From Acinetobacter sp. ANC 5054 (GTDB lineage: Bacteria; Pseudomonadota; Gammaproteobacteria; Pseudomonadales; Moraxellaceae): a stretch of 64,000 nucleotides of DNA. The translations under genes were made by a program, and so were the position numbers. The notes under the pieces were generated by a model. The model made no database searches, had not been told where the DNA came from, and worked only from the letters and a program-made list of their open reading frames with translations. This document shows positions 1 through 10,371 of the stretch, in pieces (position 1 is the first letter of the stretch; each line of letters starts with the position of its first letter). The stretch covers positions 93,166 to 157,165 of the forward strand of contig NZ_NEGG01000002.1 in the NCBI RefSeq assembly GCF_002135295.1. The letters are read 5' to 3'.

Positions 1-30
1 CTTGCTCGATTACAGTATCAGGTGGTTTAA
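1..30 (+). CDS. 3' end of an upstream gene, possibly hflD (partial)
   Basis: Frame 1 is open from the window edge to a TAA at 28-30 and encodes LARLQYQVV. In Acinetobacter the gene before purB is normally hflD, and this tail is compatible with what I recall of HflD C-termini. Only nine residues are visible, and frame 3 is also open to about position 84, so this rests mainly on synteny. Confidence 0.35.
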   Translation, partial: LARLQYQVV

Positions 31-77
31 CTGATGCAAATCGGGCTTTTTGTTTTACGTTTAATTCCAAAATTTAA

Positions 78-1475
<1,398 letters not shown>

Positions 1476-1503
1476 TTTCTAAAATCTAATCTTAGATAGA
1501 TCA

Positions 1504-1534
1504 AAAAAACGAGGCTTAATGCCTCGTTTTTTAT
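1504..1534 (+). terminator. Rho-independent terminator of purB
   Basis: The stem AACGAGGC / GCCTCGTT has a TTAAT loop and is followed by a T-run. It starts about 30 bases after the purB stop. Confidence 0.9.
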
Positions 1535-1547
1535 TTCCACCTATATA

Positions 1548-1640
1548 CTCCTTCTCCCTTTTGGATAAGGAGCATGCTCCGCAAGGAGATGAGGGGTATC
1601 CACCTCTCCCTAACCCTTTCCTATAAGGAGAAGGGAAATT
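1548..1640. repeat. Palindromic intergenic repeat (REP-like)
   Basis: This stretch has CCTTCTCC near its left end and GGAGAAGG near its right end, with internal pyrimidine-rich and purine-rich blocks such as CCTCTCCCTAACCC. A shorter, diverged version lies at 12331-12372. It has no coding potential and sits between purB and a convergent small gene. It looks like one of the dispersed non-coding repeats of Acinetobacter genomes, but copy number cannot be judged from one window. Confidence 0.5.
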
Positions 1641-1652
1641 TAGAAGGAATTT

Positions 1653-1892
1653 TTATTCCGCAGGGCAATATTTCGCCCAATCATCTTTCATACGTTGTAA
1701 TTCACAGTCCGTTAATACATCACTGAAATAGATATAGTAGGTCGCATCTGAATACTGAATTTCATGGCGATACAGCATACCGCGTAAGGACACAGAAAGT
1801 TCTTCTGGAAAATCATCCGTCAAATACAGTTCTTCAAAATCATAATTAAAATAGCAATTTTGTTTTGCTTCAAATGCTTCTATTACGGCCAT
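1653..1892 (-). CDS. Small hypothetical protein (79 aa)
   Basis: A 79-residue acidic soluble protein rich in Tyr and Phe, with no signal peptide or membrane segment. The ATG is preceded by TTAGGTAG, a fair ribosome site. I recognise no domain. The alternating aromatic and acidic residues (YFNYDFEEL, YYIYFSDVL) suggest a compact alpha/beta fold. It is convergent with purB and stands alone. The codon use and ribosome site make it likely real, but no function can be given. Confidence 0.65.
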   Translation of the reverse strand: MAVIEAFEAKQNCYFNYDFEELYLTDDFPEELSVSLRGMLYRHEIQYSDATYYIYFSDVLTDCELQRMKDDWAKYCPAE

Positions 1893-2103
1893 CTACCTAA
1901 CTCAGTACAACAAAAATATCACTTTAGTTTAAAGGATTCATTCATGAAATACCTTACACAACGGTTTTTCGAATCATGATGCGATATAAAGTGATTGTGA
2001 GTTCAAAATGATATTGTGCTCTAACAGCTTAGTTCAAATTATCGCTATACTTGCGCCACTTTTAAATTTTCATCTTTCATAATAATTGAACGCAGCTAGA
2101 CGC

Positions 2104-2733
2104 ATGATCGATTACAAACTTTCTTCAAAATATATTTTCCCCTTACTCGTTCTATTTACTGCCATTGCTATAGCCAGTATCAATCCACTTGAAATGGCAC
2201 CTTATTTACTGCATCAAATTGGCACAGTGTTCATGCTTGTGGTCTTATTGGTCTGTCTTTATAAATTAGGACTAAGTTTTGCGAGTGTTTGCTTATATAT
2301 TGGCTTTTTACTGATTCATATAGTTGGTGCACATTATTTATATTCATATGTGCCTTATGCTGAATGGACGCAATCCATCTTTGGCTTTAATTTAGACCAA
2401 GCAATGGGCTGGACGAGAAATATGTACGATCGACTGGTACATTTGGCTTATGGTCTATTTCTATATCCCTTCTTCTACCGCATTTTTCAAATTTGGCTTC
2501 CACAACTTAAAGCATCCACTTTATTTTTATTGGTTGTGCAATTTGTGATGGCAACAAGTTTGTTTTATGAATGGATCGAATGGCTAATTGCTATCGGCTT
2601 ATCACCAGAAGAAGCTGAAAATTATAATGGACAACAAGGTGATATTTGGGATGCGCATAAAGATATGCTACTTGCAATGCTTGGTGCAATGATCACCGGC
2701 GGTCTTTTATATTTCAATCAGAAAAAATCCTAA
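2104..2733 (+). CDS. DUF2238 / YjdF-family inner membrane protein
   Basis: An integral membrane protein of 209 residues with about six hydrophobic helices. Family marks are YDRLVHLAYGL near residue 115 and GDIWDAHKDM near 180, which carry the conserved charged residues of the YjdF (DUF2238) family. The molecular function of the family is not known. The ATG at 2104 is preferred. An in-frame TTG at 2086 would add six residues (NAARR) that look non-native. No strong ribosome site is seen for either start. It converges on the Bap-like gene with a shared terminator between them. Confidence 0.8.
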   Translation: MIDYKLSSKYIFPLLVLFTAIAIASINPLEMAPYLLHQIGTVFMLVVLLVCLYKLGLSFASVCLYIGFLLIHIVGAHYLYSYVPYAEWTQSIFGFNLDQAMGWTRNMYDRLVHLAYGLFLYPFFYRIFQIWLPQLKASTLFLLVVQFVMATSLFYEWIEWLIAIGLSPEEAENYNGQQGDIWDAHKDMLLAMLGAMITGGLLYFNQKKS

Positions 2734-2735
2734 AT

Positions 2736-2766
2736 AAAAAAAGCACTCATCCAAGTGCTTTTTTAT
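2736..2766. terminator. Bidirectional terminator between yjdF-like and Bap-like genes
   Basis: The stem AAGCACT / AGTGCTT is flanked by an A-run on the left and a T-run on the right, so it can end transcripts from both converging genes. Confidence 0.85.
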
Positions 2767-2793
2767 AAATCACTGTATTAATAAATGGATCTA

Positions 2794-4986
2794 TTAATAT
2801 AGTGGTAGCACATTTAATGATTGATCTAACAGATCTAAAGCGCCCCATGGTGTTTGAAGCTCAGTATTTGAAACCTCTGTAACATCCGATACAGGATTTA
2901 CAGACGTATTTAAATTTGATGATTCATCTGTTATTCCATCAAGAGCAATATTTGGCTCTGATTTACTCAATAAGTCATTCAAATCTATTTGCTGATCAGA
3001 AATAAATGAGCTTGTTTCACTGTTTAAACTAAAGCTCAATACACTTTGCTGCGCGAGTATATCGAACACACTATTATCATCTGTTAACAGCGATGCCTGA
3101 TCATGTAACTCATCTGACAAGAATAATAAGCTCGTTTTAGCAGCCGTTGCCGTATCAACAGTAAACTCAAATGCTGAGCTTTTAGCACTGGTATTTCCAG
3201 CCACATCCGTTTGGGTAAAACTATAACTATATTTCCCATCTGCCAAATCGCTCTCAGGTGTATACAACCATTTTCCACTCGCATCTGCTTTGACTGATGC
3301 CACAGCGATCCCATTTTTATAAATGGTTATCGTGGCGTTTGCCTCTCCTTTACCTTCAAAGCTCGGTGTCGAATCTTGTGTGCTTTCACCCTGTTTAATG
3401 GTTAGCTTGGTTGTATCTCGATCATCGTAAACCGTAGGCAATGTTGGTACCGATGGCGCAATCGTGTCCTTAGTACCTACGAGTTGTGTACTCTTTGAGA
3501 TATTTCCAGATGCATCTGTGGCAGTAATTTGTACAACATTCTTATCTGTAATTGCGCTGCTTAATTTCACTGTATAGAGACCATCATCTCCGACAGTTGC
3601 TGTGCCAAGCGTATTACCAGCACTATTTTTAATAATAATTTTTGCTCCAACTTCAGCGCTTCCTGTCACTTCTGTGCCATCAGCATTCATCGTCGCTGTT
3701 GGTGCAACTGGCGGTGTATTATCAGTTCCGGCAGTGACACTTAAAGGTGTAGATTGATTCCCTGCATCATCAACTACAATAATGGTCACTTTATTACTGT
3801 CAGACAACGCTGGATTCAATGTGATTTTAAACTGACCATTGGCATCGGCCGTAGTGGTGGCGATAACTTGTGAATTTGCATCTAATATTTGAATGGTACT
3901 GTTGGGTTCGGCGGTACCAACAAGTTCTGTTCCAGCTTTATTAACTTCAATCTTGGGTTGATCAGGTCGCAGCGTATCTTTGCCCATTTCAACCGTCTGC
4001 GCTTCAGATTTATTGCCCGCTTTATCTTCCACAATAACTTTAGCAGTCTCACCCGCTTGCAAAGAATCACTTAATGAAATGGAAAAATTACCATCACTTG
4101 CTGCAATAACTGGCCCACCTAAAAGCGTTATACCATCGGCAGCATAAACATAAATTTTTGCGCCAGCTTCTGCCAAACCTGAGACAAACTTACCGCTTTC
4201 ATCTACTTGTGCATTTGCGGAATCAGGAGCAATCGTATCTTTGCTACCCGTTAAAATCGTCGCTTGCGAACTATTTCCCGCTTGGTCTTTAGCGTACAAA
4301 ATCACACGATTACCATCTGTAATCGCTTCATTCAAAGTAATTGTATAGTTGCCATCAGCATCTGCTTTAGATTGGCCAATAATATTGCCTTTAGCATCAA
4401 CGATATAAACCGTTGCACCAGCTTCCGCCTTGCCAGTTACAATTTTTCCGTCAATATCAAAGCTACCTGTTGGGGTACTTGGCGGTGTTTTGTCATCACT
4501 TGAGGATTTATCATCTTCTTTATCAAATGCAAGTAGGTATACCGCTTCTGCACCTAAAATTGCTAATCCCGCCTTAAGTAGCGATGGCGAACCATCGTCC
4601 TCACTTGCCACTTCAGTGGCTTGAACCGGCGTTGCTGCTTGATTTAACTGAGTTGATGATAAAGGCTGCATAAATTCATTTACAGAACGATAGCTAATTG
4701 TTTTGCCATCTACATCCATTTCAACCAGTTCAAATTGGGCTGGTCCACTATGTAAAACGAGAGAATTTTCAGAACCAAAGTCATCTGTATAAAAATGATC
4801 AATCACAATTTTTTGACCATTTTTCAGGGTAATCACACATTGATTACCCACCCGATGGATCGATTGAATATCCTCTGGCTTAAGTTCTAACTGAATGATG
4901 GACGGTTGAGATATTTGTATTTTTGGAGCCTGAGTTTCTTTTAAAATCGTTTGATCTTTCTTCGATATCACGACAATTTTTGTCAT
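2794..4986 (-). CDS. Bap-like surface protein with Ig-like repeats (BLP2 type)
   Basis: A 730-residue protein. Residues 1-110 resemble the prefix domain of Bap-family adhesins, a beta-rich start with no Sec signal peptide. A short hydrophobic stretch lies at 136-153, followed by a Lys/Asp/Ser linker. Four bacterial Ig-like repeats of about 85 residues follow (about 172-248, 255-335, 342-420, 425-508), each with a DxAGN or DxSGN motif and a T(I/P)P-type boundary. A fifth, different Ig-like unit lies at about 512-612. The acidic C-terminal 115 residues have no Cys or LPXTG motif. Classical Bap proteins reach thousands of residues. This size fits the short Acinetobacter Bap-like protein BLP2, which has been linked to biofilm and adhesion. 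No type I secretion genes are adjacent. The BLP2 assignment is inferred from size and domain order. Confidence 0.75.
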   Translation of the reverse strand: MTKIVVISKKDQTILKETQAPKIQISQPSIIQLELKPEDIQSIHRVGNQCVITLKNGQKIVIDHFYTDDFGSENSLVLHSGPAQFELVEMDVDGKTISYRSVNEFMQPLSSTQLNQAATPVQATEVASEDDGSPSLLKAGLAILGAEAVYLLAFDKEDDKSSSDDKTPPSTPTGSFDIDGKIVTGKAEAGATVYIVDAKGNIIGQSKADADGNYTITLNEAITDGNRVILYAKDQAGNSSQATILTGSKDTIAPDSANAQVDESGKFVSGLAEAGAKIYVYAADGITLLGGPVIAASDGNFSISLSDSLQAGETAKVIVEDKAGNKSEAQTVEMGKDTLRPDQPKIEVNKAGTELVGTAEPNSTIQILDANSQVIATTTADANGQFKITLNPALSDSNKVTIIVVDDAGNQSTPLSVTAGTDNTPPVAPTATMNADGTEVTGSAEVGAKIIIKNSAGNTLGTATVGDDGLYTVKLSSAITDKNVVQITATDASGNISKSTQLVGTKDTIAPSVPTLPTVYDDRDTTKLTIKQGESTQDSTPSFEGKGEANATITIYKNGIAVASVKADASGKWLYTPESDLADGKYSYSFTQTDVAGNTSAKSSAFEFTVDTATAAKTSLLFLSDELHDQASLLTDDNSVFDILAQQSVLSFSLNSETSSFISDQQIDLNDLLSKSEPNIALDGITDESSNLNTSVNPVSDVTEVSNTELQTPWGALDLLDQSLNVLPLY

Positions 4987-5389
4987 TTCTTCCTCAGTGT
5001 TATTTTGAAATAAACATCTAATAAATAATTAGTTAAGTACCTTATCAAATTGAAACTGAACAGACAAACCATTCTGGATGTTTATTCGGCAGAAATATTA
5101 TTATTTAAATTTCAACTTAAATTCTACTATGAAGTGAAGCATTGATTAACTTTTGGAAACAAGCAAGATCCGCCAGCATTTCTGCTGCTAACAAAATCAC
5201 AATGTAAACGAACCCTCCAAATATAAATCAAATCGACTATAGCTGTTCCTTTGGATCTATCCATTTTAAAATTTTAGATTCAGCCAAATCTGAATATTCA
5301 AACTTATCTAAATATTTAAAGCAGACATTATCGCTTTACATAAAAAAAGCTCACCGAAGTGAGCTTTAAATACTTTATATTAAAAAGAT
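4987..5389. other. Intergenic region upstream of the Bap-like gene
   Basis: This AT-rich stretch of 403 bases has no convincing reading frame. It holds the likely promoter region of the Bap-like gene and, at its left-reading end, the terminator of the S49 protease gene at 5342-5370. I see no repeat or clear operator. Confidence 0.6.
5342..5370 (-). terminator. Terminator of the sohB-like gene
   Basis: The stem AAAGCTCAC / GTGAGCTTT has a CGAA loop and, on the minus strand, is followed by seven T. It begins about 20 bases after the stop codon. Confidence 0.88.
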
Positions 5390-6352
5390 TTATAGTTTTG
5401 GATCACGCAGTTGAACCAAGCTTGCATTGGCTTTACTCAAAGATTCCATGACTTTTGACATCACGGCTGGAACCAATGAATCTGCCATTTGTGCCGCTTG
5501 TAGACCTAACTTTTCACCCAAAGTTGGTTTTTTTCGAGTTTCGATTACATAAACATCATGCTGAGGTAATAAACTCAACAAGTATTCATCAGAAGTTTTG
5601 AGCTGATCAACCAAGTTCAAATCGAGTGCATCTTGACCATACCAATGCTCACCTGTTGCCACTTTTTCAACATTGAGCTGCGGACGGTATTTTTCAACAA
5701 AGTGTTTGAACAAGTTATGGGTTTGTTGCAACTCTTCTTCAAACTTCGCCTTACCTTCTTCGGTATTTTCACCAAACATAGTCACAGTACGTTTGAACTG
5801 ACCCGCAGTGTACAGTTCAAAGTCAATATGCTTTTCTTTCAATAGACGGTTAAAGTTCGGTACTTGAGCAACCACACCAATTGAACCAACAACGGCAAAT
5901 GGTGCTGAAATAATTTCAGAGGCAATACATGCCATCATATAACCGCCACTTGCAGCGACTTTATCGACACAAATCGTCAGTTTAAAACCTGCATCACGTA
6001 GGCGAACTAATTGTGCAGCTGCCAGACCATAACCATGTACCATGCCACCCGGACTTTCTAAACGAAGCACCACACGGTCTCGTCCCACTTTAGCCGTGGC
6101 TAAAATAAGCGTAATTTCTTCACGTAAGCTTTCAACTGCTGAAGCGGCGGTATCACCTTTAAAGTCCAATACATATACTTTTTCGTTGGTCTTTTTACGG
6201 GCACGTGCCTCTTTAGACAATTGCTGAGCCAATTGTAATAGCTCTAATTTTGATGCTGTAGTTTGCGCAATTTTTTTTCGTTGTTCGTTGATGCGTGCAT
6301 TCAAATGACTGACACGAATTTCAGCAGGCAATTTGGGATTATGAAATAGCAT
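5390..6352 (-). CDS. sohB: SohB-type S49 peptidase without the usual N-terminal membrane anchor
   Basis: A 320-residue S49-family serine peptidase. The catalytic serine is in KVAASGGYMMA (around residue 150) and the catalytic lysine in GQFKRT (around 198), the Ser/Lys dyad of SppA/SohB. The core, LRLESPGGMVHGYGLAA through TGEHWYGQ, closely follows E. coli SohB. E. coli SohB starts with a membrane segment. Here the protein starts directly with a charged, coiled-coil-like stretch (residues 8-56) and no hydrophobic helix. An in-frame TGA three codons upstream of the ATG rules out a longer start. It may act from the cytoplasm or attach peripherally. It is monocistronic, with its own terminator. 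Confidence 0.9.
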   Translation of the reverse strand: MLFHNPKLPAEIRVSHLNARINEQRKKIAQTTASKLELLQLAQQLSKEARARKKTNEKVYVLDFKGDTAASAVESLREEITLILATAKVGRDRVVLRLESPGGMVHGYGLAAAQLVRLRDAGFKLTICVDKVAASGGYMMACIASEIISAPFAVVGSIGVVAQVPNFNRLLKEKHIDFELYTAGQFKRTVTMFGENTEEGKAKFEEELQQTHNLFKHFVEKYRPQLNVEKVATGEHWYGQDALDLNLVDQLKTSDEYLLSLLPQHDVYVIETRKKPTLGEKLGLQAAQMADSLVPAVMSKVMESLSKANASLVQLRDPKL

Positions 6353-6515
6353 AAAATTTCAAACTCATTTAATTCATATTTATGATTTATAAGATGTGGG
6401 TTTCGTCACAAAAATTCAATGTGTATCTAAAAATAATTCTCATTAAATCGGTCAATTGGATTTCTTACTCATTAATTCCAAATGTTTATTCGAATATTTA
6501 GCAAGTTAGAAAATA

Positions 6516-6540
6516 AAAAAGAGCCATATGACTCTTTTTA
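6516..6540 (-). terminator. Terminator of the pst operon
   Basis: The stem AAAAAGAG / CTCTTTTT lies about 27 bases after the pstB stop on the minus strand. Confidence 0.75.
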
Positions 6541-6566
6541 AATTTAGCTTCACTGATCTAGATAAA

Positions 6567-7490
6567 TTAACCAAAACGACCGGTAATATAGGCTTCTGTT
6601 AATTGATGATCTGGCTGCGTGAAGACTTTTTCAGTGGCATTCACTTCAATCAAATCGCCTAAATGGAAGTATGCAGTACGGTCTGATACACGTGCTGCCT
6701 GTTGCATTGAGTGTGTCACAATTGCAATGGTGTATTGATTGGAAAGTTCAGAAATCAATTCTTCCACTTTTGCAGTCGCAATTGGATCCAGTGCAGAACA
6801 CGGCTCATCCATCAAAATCACTTCAGGTGACACTGCAATGGTACGAGCAATACATAAACGCTGCTGCTGACCACCAGAAAGCCCCGTACCCGGCTGGCTT
6901 AAACGATCTTTTACTTCATCCCACAAACCTGCTTTACGCAAGCTATTTTCCACAATTTCTTCCATATCGTATTTATCACGTGCCAAGCCATGTAGTTTTG
7001 GGCCATAAGCGACGTTGTCAAAAATAGACTTTGGAAATGGGTTTGGCTTCTGGAAAACCATACCTACTTGTGCACGAAGTAAAACCACGTCTAGGTTTGG
7101 GTCATAGATATCCTGATTATCTAACATCACTTTACCCGTAACGCGACATGTATCAATCGTGTCATTCATACGGTTTAAGGTACGTAAGAAAGTCGATTTA
7201 CCGCAGCCCGATGGTCCAATAAATGCAATCACTTCATTTTCATAAATGTTGAGATCAATGCCTTTAATCGCTTCAGACTCACCATAGTACACATGCACAT
7301 CATTGGTACTGATTTTCACATTTGCCGACTTTGCATCTTTCTTTTGACTTGCTTGCGTGTCGAACTGTGAAACGAAAGATGTGGTCTTTTGCGTTTGACT
7401 GCCTTCGGCAGAGGTAAATTGTGTGTGTTCTTGATTCACGGATTTATCCTGATCTAAAGAATTCTGCTTAGATGTAGCAACTGTATTCAT
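6567..7490 (-). CDS. pstB: Phosphate ABC transporter ATP-binding protein
   Basis: The ATPase of the high-affinity PstSCAB phosphate importer, 307 residues from the ATG at 7490. Walker A GPSGCGKS is at 92-99, the signature motif is LSGGQQQR, and Walker B is VILMDEP. The first 55 residues are a low-complexity Gln/Ser/Thr/Lys extension absent from the E. coli protein (257 residues). An earlier in-frame ATG at 7520 would overlap pstA. The 7490 start is preferred because AAGAGG sits 9 bases before it. It is the last gene of the operon. No phoU follows it, unlike in E. coli. Confidence 0.96.
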   Translation of the reverse strand: MNTVATSKQNSLDQDKSVNQEHTQFTSAEGSQTQKTTSFVSQFDTQASQKKDAKSANVKISTNDVHVYYGESEAIKGIDLNIYENEVIAFIGPSGCGKSTFLRTLNRMNDTIDTCRVTGKVMLDNQDIYDPNLDVVLLRAQVGMVFQKPNPFPKSIFDNVAYGPKLHGLARDKYDMEEIVENSLRKAGLWDEVKDRLSQPGTGLSGGQQQRLCIARTIAVSPEVILMDEPCSALDPIATAKVEELISELSNQYTIAIVTHSMQQAARVSDRTAYFHLGDLIEVNATEKVFTQPDHQLTEAYITGRFG

Positions 7491-7503
7491 ATCATGCGCC
7501 CTC

Positions 7504-8895
7504 TTACCAGCGTACTTCAAATTTCTTACGTAACCAGATCGCCAAACTGTTTAGGCCGATCATGAGCGCAAGAAGTACAATAATTGCTGCCGAAGTACGC
7601 GCTTCAAAGAAGTTACGTAATTCATTACCTTGCCATAAGAAAATTTGAACAGGTAAAGCAGTTGATTGATCTAATGGTGTTGCTGGTACACTCGCCACAA
7701 AGGCGCTCATACCAATGAGTAATAATGGAGCGGTTTCACCCAAAGCCTGTGCTACACCAATGATACCGCCAGTTAAAATACCCGGCAGTGCAAGCGGTAG
7801 TACATGGTGGAAAACCGTCTGTAAACGTGATGCGCCTAGACCTAAAGCAGCTTGACGGATCGAAGGTGGTACTGCTTTCAGTGATGCACGAGTCGTAATA
7901 ATTACTGTTGGTAAAGTCATTAAACTCAGTACTAAACCACCGACTACAGGGGCCGACAATGGCATGTGCATCCAACCAATAAAGATCGCTGCACCCAACA
8001 AACCAAAGACAATCGAAGGAACAGCTGCCAAGTTGTTAATGTTGACTTCAACAACATCGGTAATCCAGTTCTTTGGCGCAAACTCTTCAAGGTAAATTGC
8101 AGATGCCACACCAATAGGAATCGAGATTACGATCACAATCAGCATCATGAACAATGAACCCATAAATGCGCCCGCAAGTCCTGATGTTGCTGGTGAACTA
8201 CGTGAGTCTGGATTTTTAAAGATATCTGTATTAAAGGTGCTACTAATGACGCCATTAGCTTTTAGGTTGTCTGCCAATTGACGAACTTCAGGACTGAGCT
8301 GTTGTTGATCATCTGGCAAACTACGGTCAATATTTCCTGCTAGCCACACATCGACATTGGCATCTGCAAGGATTTTCAAGTCTTGTTTTTTACCAATTAA
8401 TGATGGATCAGCCATGACCATGTCACGTAAACGATATGATTCTGAACTGGTATAAAGACTGTTTAATTCGTCACGTTGCGGTGCAATTGCTGGATCTTTG
8501 GCAACGATGCCATTTACGATTAACGCATCCCAATCCACCATACCCATTTCAGTTTGCCAAGCAATGTAACGCTCTTGATACTGTGCCGGTGATTCACCTT
8601 GTTTCTGTACAGGTTTAGCACCAACATTAATAATCGCTGGGTCAAAATAAACAGGAACCGTCATACTGCTTTGCCAAAATGCAGGTAAACCCTTGGCTAA
8701 AATACTGCCGAACAGCAATACGACAAAGAGTAAACCCGTTATCACAGCACTAAAGCCAAGTACACGGAAAGTCTTTTCTTTACGGTGACGCTTTGCCAAT
8801 GAGCTTTCGATCGTTTTCTTACGTTTTTCACGTAGCGCTTGCGCCGCTTGTGGATCAAAGCCTTGATCCATATTTGATGTATTCGTAGTCGTCAT
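7504..8895 (-). CDS. pstA: Phosphate ABC transporter permease PstA (long type)
   Basis: Inner-membrane permease of the phosphate importer, 463 residues against about 296 in E. coli. The extra length is a cytoplasmic head, a membrane helix near 47-67, and a periplasmic insert to about residue 230 (DUF3333-like). The binding-protein-dependent transport domain fills the C-terminal half, with the EAA loop [30 protein letters not shown] sequence where PstB docks. Its start overlaps the pstC stop by four bases, and 13 bases separate it from pstB, which suggests coupled translation. Confidence 0.95.
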   Translation of the reverse strand: MTTTNTSNMDQGFDPQAAQALREKRKKTIESSLAKRHRKEKTFRVLGFSAVITGLLFVVLLFGSILAKGLPAFWQSSMTVPVYFDPAIINVGAKPVQKQGESPAQYQERYIAWQTEMGMVDWDALIVNGIVAKDPAIAPQRDELNSLYTSSESYRLRDMVMADPSLIGKKQDLKILADANVDVWLAGNIDRSLPDDQQQLSPEVRQLADNLKANGVISSTFNTDIFKNPDSRSSPATSGLAGAFMGSLFMMLIVIVISIPIGVASAIYLEEFAPKNWITDVVEVNINNLAAVPSIVFGLLGAAIFIGWMHMPLSAPVVGGLVLSLMTLPTVIITTRASLKAVPPSIRQAALGLGASRLQTVFHHVLPLALPGILTGGIIGVAQALGETAPLLLIGMSAFVASVPATPLDQSTALPVQIFLWQGNELRNFFEARTSAAIIVLLALMIGLNSLAIWLRKKFEVRW

Positions 8896-10271
8896 TCGTA
8901 TTGCTCACGGTATTTACGCACGATGTACAGTGCAACAATATTCAGGCCCAGAGTAATGACAAACAAAGTCAAACCAAGCGCAAAGGCAACTAGTGCTTGC
9001 GGGCTTGCAAAGTCTGTATCACCTGTTAATTGGTTCACGATGGTAATCGTTACCGTAGAAACCGCTTCAAGTGGATTGATATGTAGCAATGGACTATTCC
9101 CTGCTGCAAGCACCACAATCATGGTTTCACCAATGGCACGTGACGCAGCAAGTAAGAATGCGCCGATAATCCCCGGCAGTGCCGCTGGAAGAACAACTTG
9201 GCGAATGGTCTCAGATTTGGTTGCGCCTAAGCCCAGTGAGCCATCTCGCAGCGCGCGAGGGACTTGAGTAATGATGTCATCTGATAAAGATGATACGAAT
9301 GGGATGATCATAATCCCCATCACAAAGCCAGCGGTTAAGGCACTTGTTGCATTAATATCCAGTCCAATCATTGCACCCAAGTCTTTAGCAAATGGGCCAA
9401 TGATCATCAAGGCAAACACACCATAGACAATGGTCGGAATACCTGCGAGTACTTCAATTGCTGGTTTCGCCCAAGAACGGAAACTTGGTTTAGCATATTC
9501 AGCTAGATAGATTGCAATCATTAAGCCGACTGGCACTGCTACCAATAGCGCGATGCCACTGACCATGAGTGTTCCCCATAGCAATGGAAGCAAACCATAA
9601 CTGCCTTCTGCATTTCCCGATGTACTAAAACCGGGGTTCCACTCTGTGCCAAAGAAGAAATCCAGTGGGCTCACAAAGCTAAAGAAGCGCATCGCTTCAC
9701 TGAACATTGACATCACAATGCCGACAGTGGTCAAAATCGCCACGCCTGAACATAGTGCCAATGCAATATTTAAGACTTTTTCAACTTGGTTACGGGCACG
9801 ATATTTTTCAGCAATGCGGCGTTTAGCCATAACTAAACCAATCAATGCCGCACAAATTACAACTGCAAGTTTTGCAAACGAACCTATATTTTCAATTTTC
9901 TTTAATTGTTCCGCTGCTGCAATTTCATATGCTGCTGGTGTATCACTTACCCCAAAGCCCGAAGCAATCGCTTGAACACGATCGACCATGACACTTGTCG
10001 TCGCAGGGTCTAAGCTTGCACGAATATTTTCAGGAACATTATTTAAAATAACATGTTGGAAAATACTGGGTTCAACCAAGTTCCATACAATCAGAATTAA
10101 AAAAGCGGGAATACCACACCAGAGCGCGACCAAGACACCGTAGTAACCCGGTCTTGAATGTAACATTGCTGAATTATTGCCTTTGCCTGCAAGTTTACGA
10201 CTCTTGGTCAAACCCACTTGATAAGCAACTGCAATGATTGCGAGCAATACACCAATGAGTAGCAGATTCAT
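8892..10271 (-). CDS. pstC: Phosphate ABC transporter permease PstC (long type)
   Basis: Partner permease of PstA, 459 residues against about 319 in E. coli. Extra membrane helices and a soluble insert occupy residues 1-190. The conserved transport domain follows, with EVLAGIPTIVYGVFAL and the EAA loop LGLGATKSETIRQVVLP. It overlaps pstA by four bases. It is separated from pstS by two hairpins at 10284-10354, so it is probably transcribed by readthrough from the pstS promoter. Confidence 0.95.
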   Translation of the reverse strand: MNLLLIGVLLAIIAVAYQVGLTKSRKLAGKGNNSAMLHSRPGYYGVLVALWCGIPAFLILIVWNLVEPSIFQHVILNNVPENIRASLDPATTSVMVDRVQAIASGFGVSDTPAAYEIAAAEQLKKIENIGSFAKLAVVICAALIGLVMAKRRIAEKYRARNQVEKVLNIALALCSGVAILTTVGIVMSMFSEAMRFFSFVSPLDFFFGTEWNPGFSTSGNAEGSYGLLPLLWGTLMVSGIALLVAVPVGLMIAIYLAEYAKPSFRSWAKPAIEVLAGIPTIVYGVFALMIIGPFAKDLGAMIGLDINATSALTAGFVMGIMIIPFVSSLSDDIITQVPRALRDGSLGLGATKSETIRQVVLPAALPGIIGAFLLAASRAIGETMIVVLAAGNSPLLHINPLEAVSTVTITIVNQLTGDTDFASPQALVAFALGLTLFVITLGLNIVALYIVRKYREQYE

Positions 10272-10283
10272 GTAATCTCCACT

Positions 10284-10313
10284 GTTTTTTCAACCATCAA
10301 ACGTTGAAAAAAC
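10284..10313 (-). other. Perfect inverted repeat between pstS and pstC
   Basis: An 11-base perfect inverted repeat, GTTTTTTCAAC / GTTGAAAAAAC, with an 8-base loop lies 13 bases before the pstC start. It could be a second partial terminator, a 3'-end stabiliser for pstS mRNA, or a structure that affects pstC translation. Confidence 0.6.
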
Positions 10314-10324
10314 TGTTTCTTTGC

Positions 10325-10354
10325 AAAAAACCAATGGCAGGTCATCCCTGCCAT
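10325..10354 (-). terminator. Intra-operon terminator after pstS
   Basis: The stem ATGGCAGG / CCTGCCAT has a 5-base loop and is followed on the minus strand by GGTTTTTT. It lies 17 bases after the pstS stop. A leaky terminator here would give more PstS than PstCAB, as is usual for binding-protein operons. Confidence 0.82.
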
Positions 10355-10371
10355 CAGCTATTTCAATCCTA

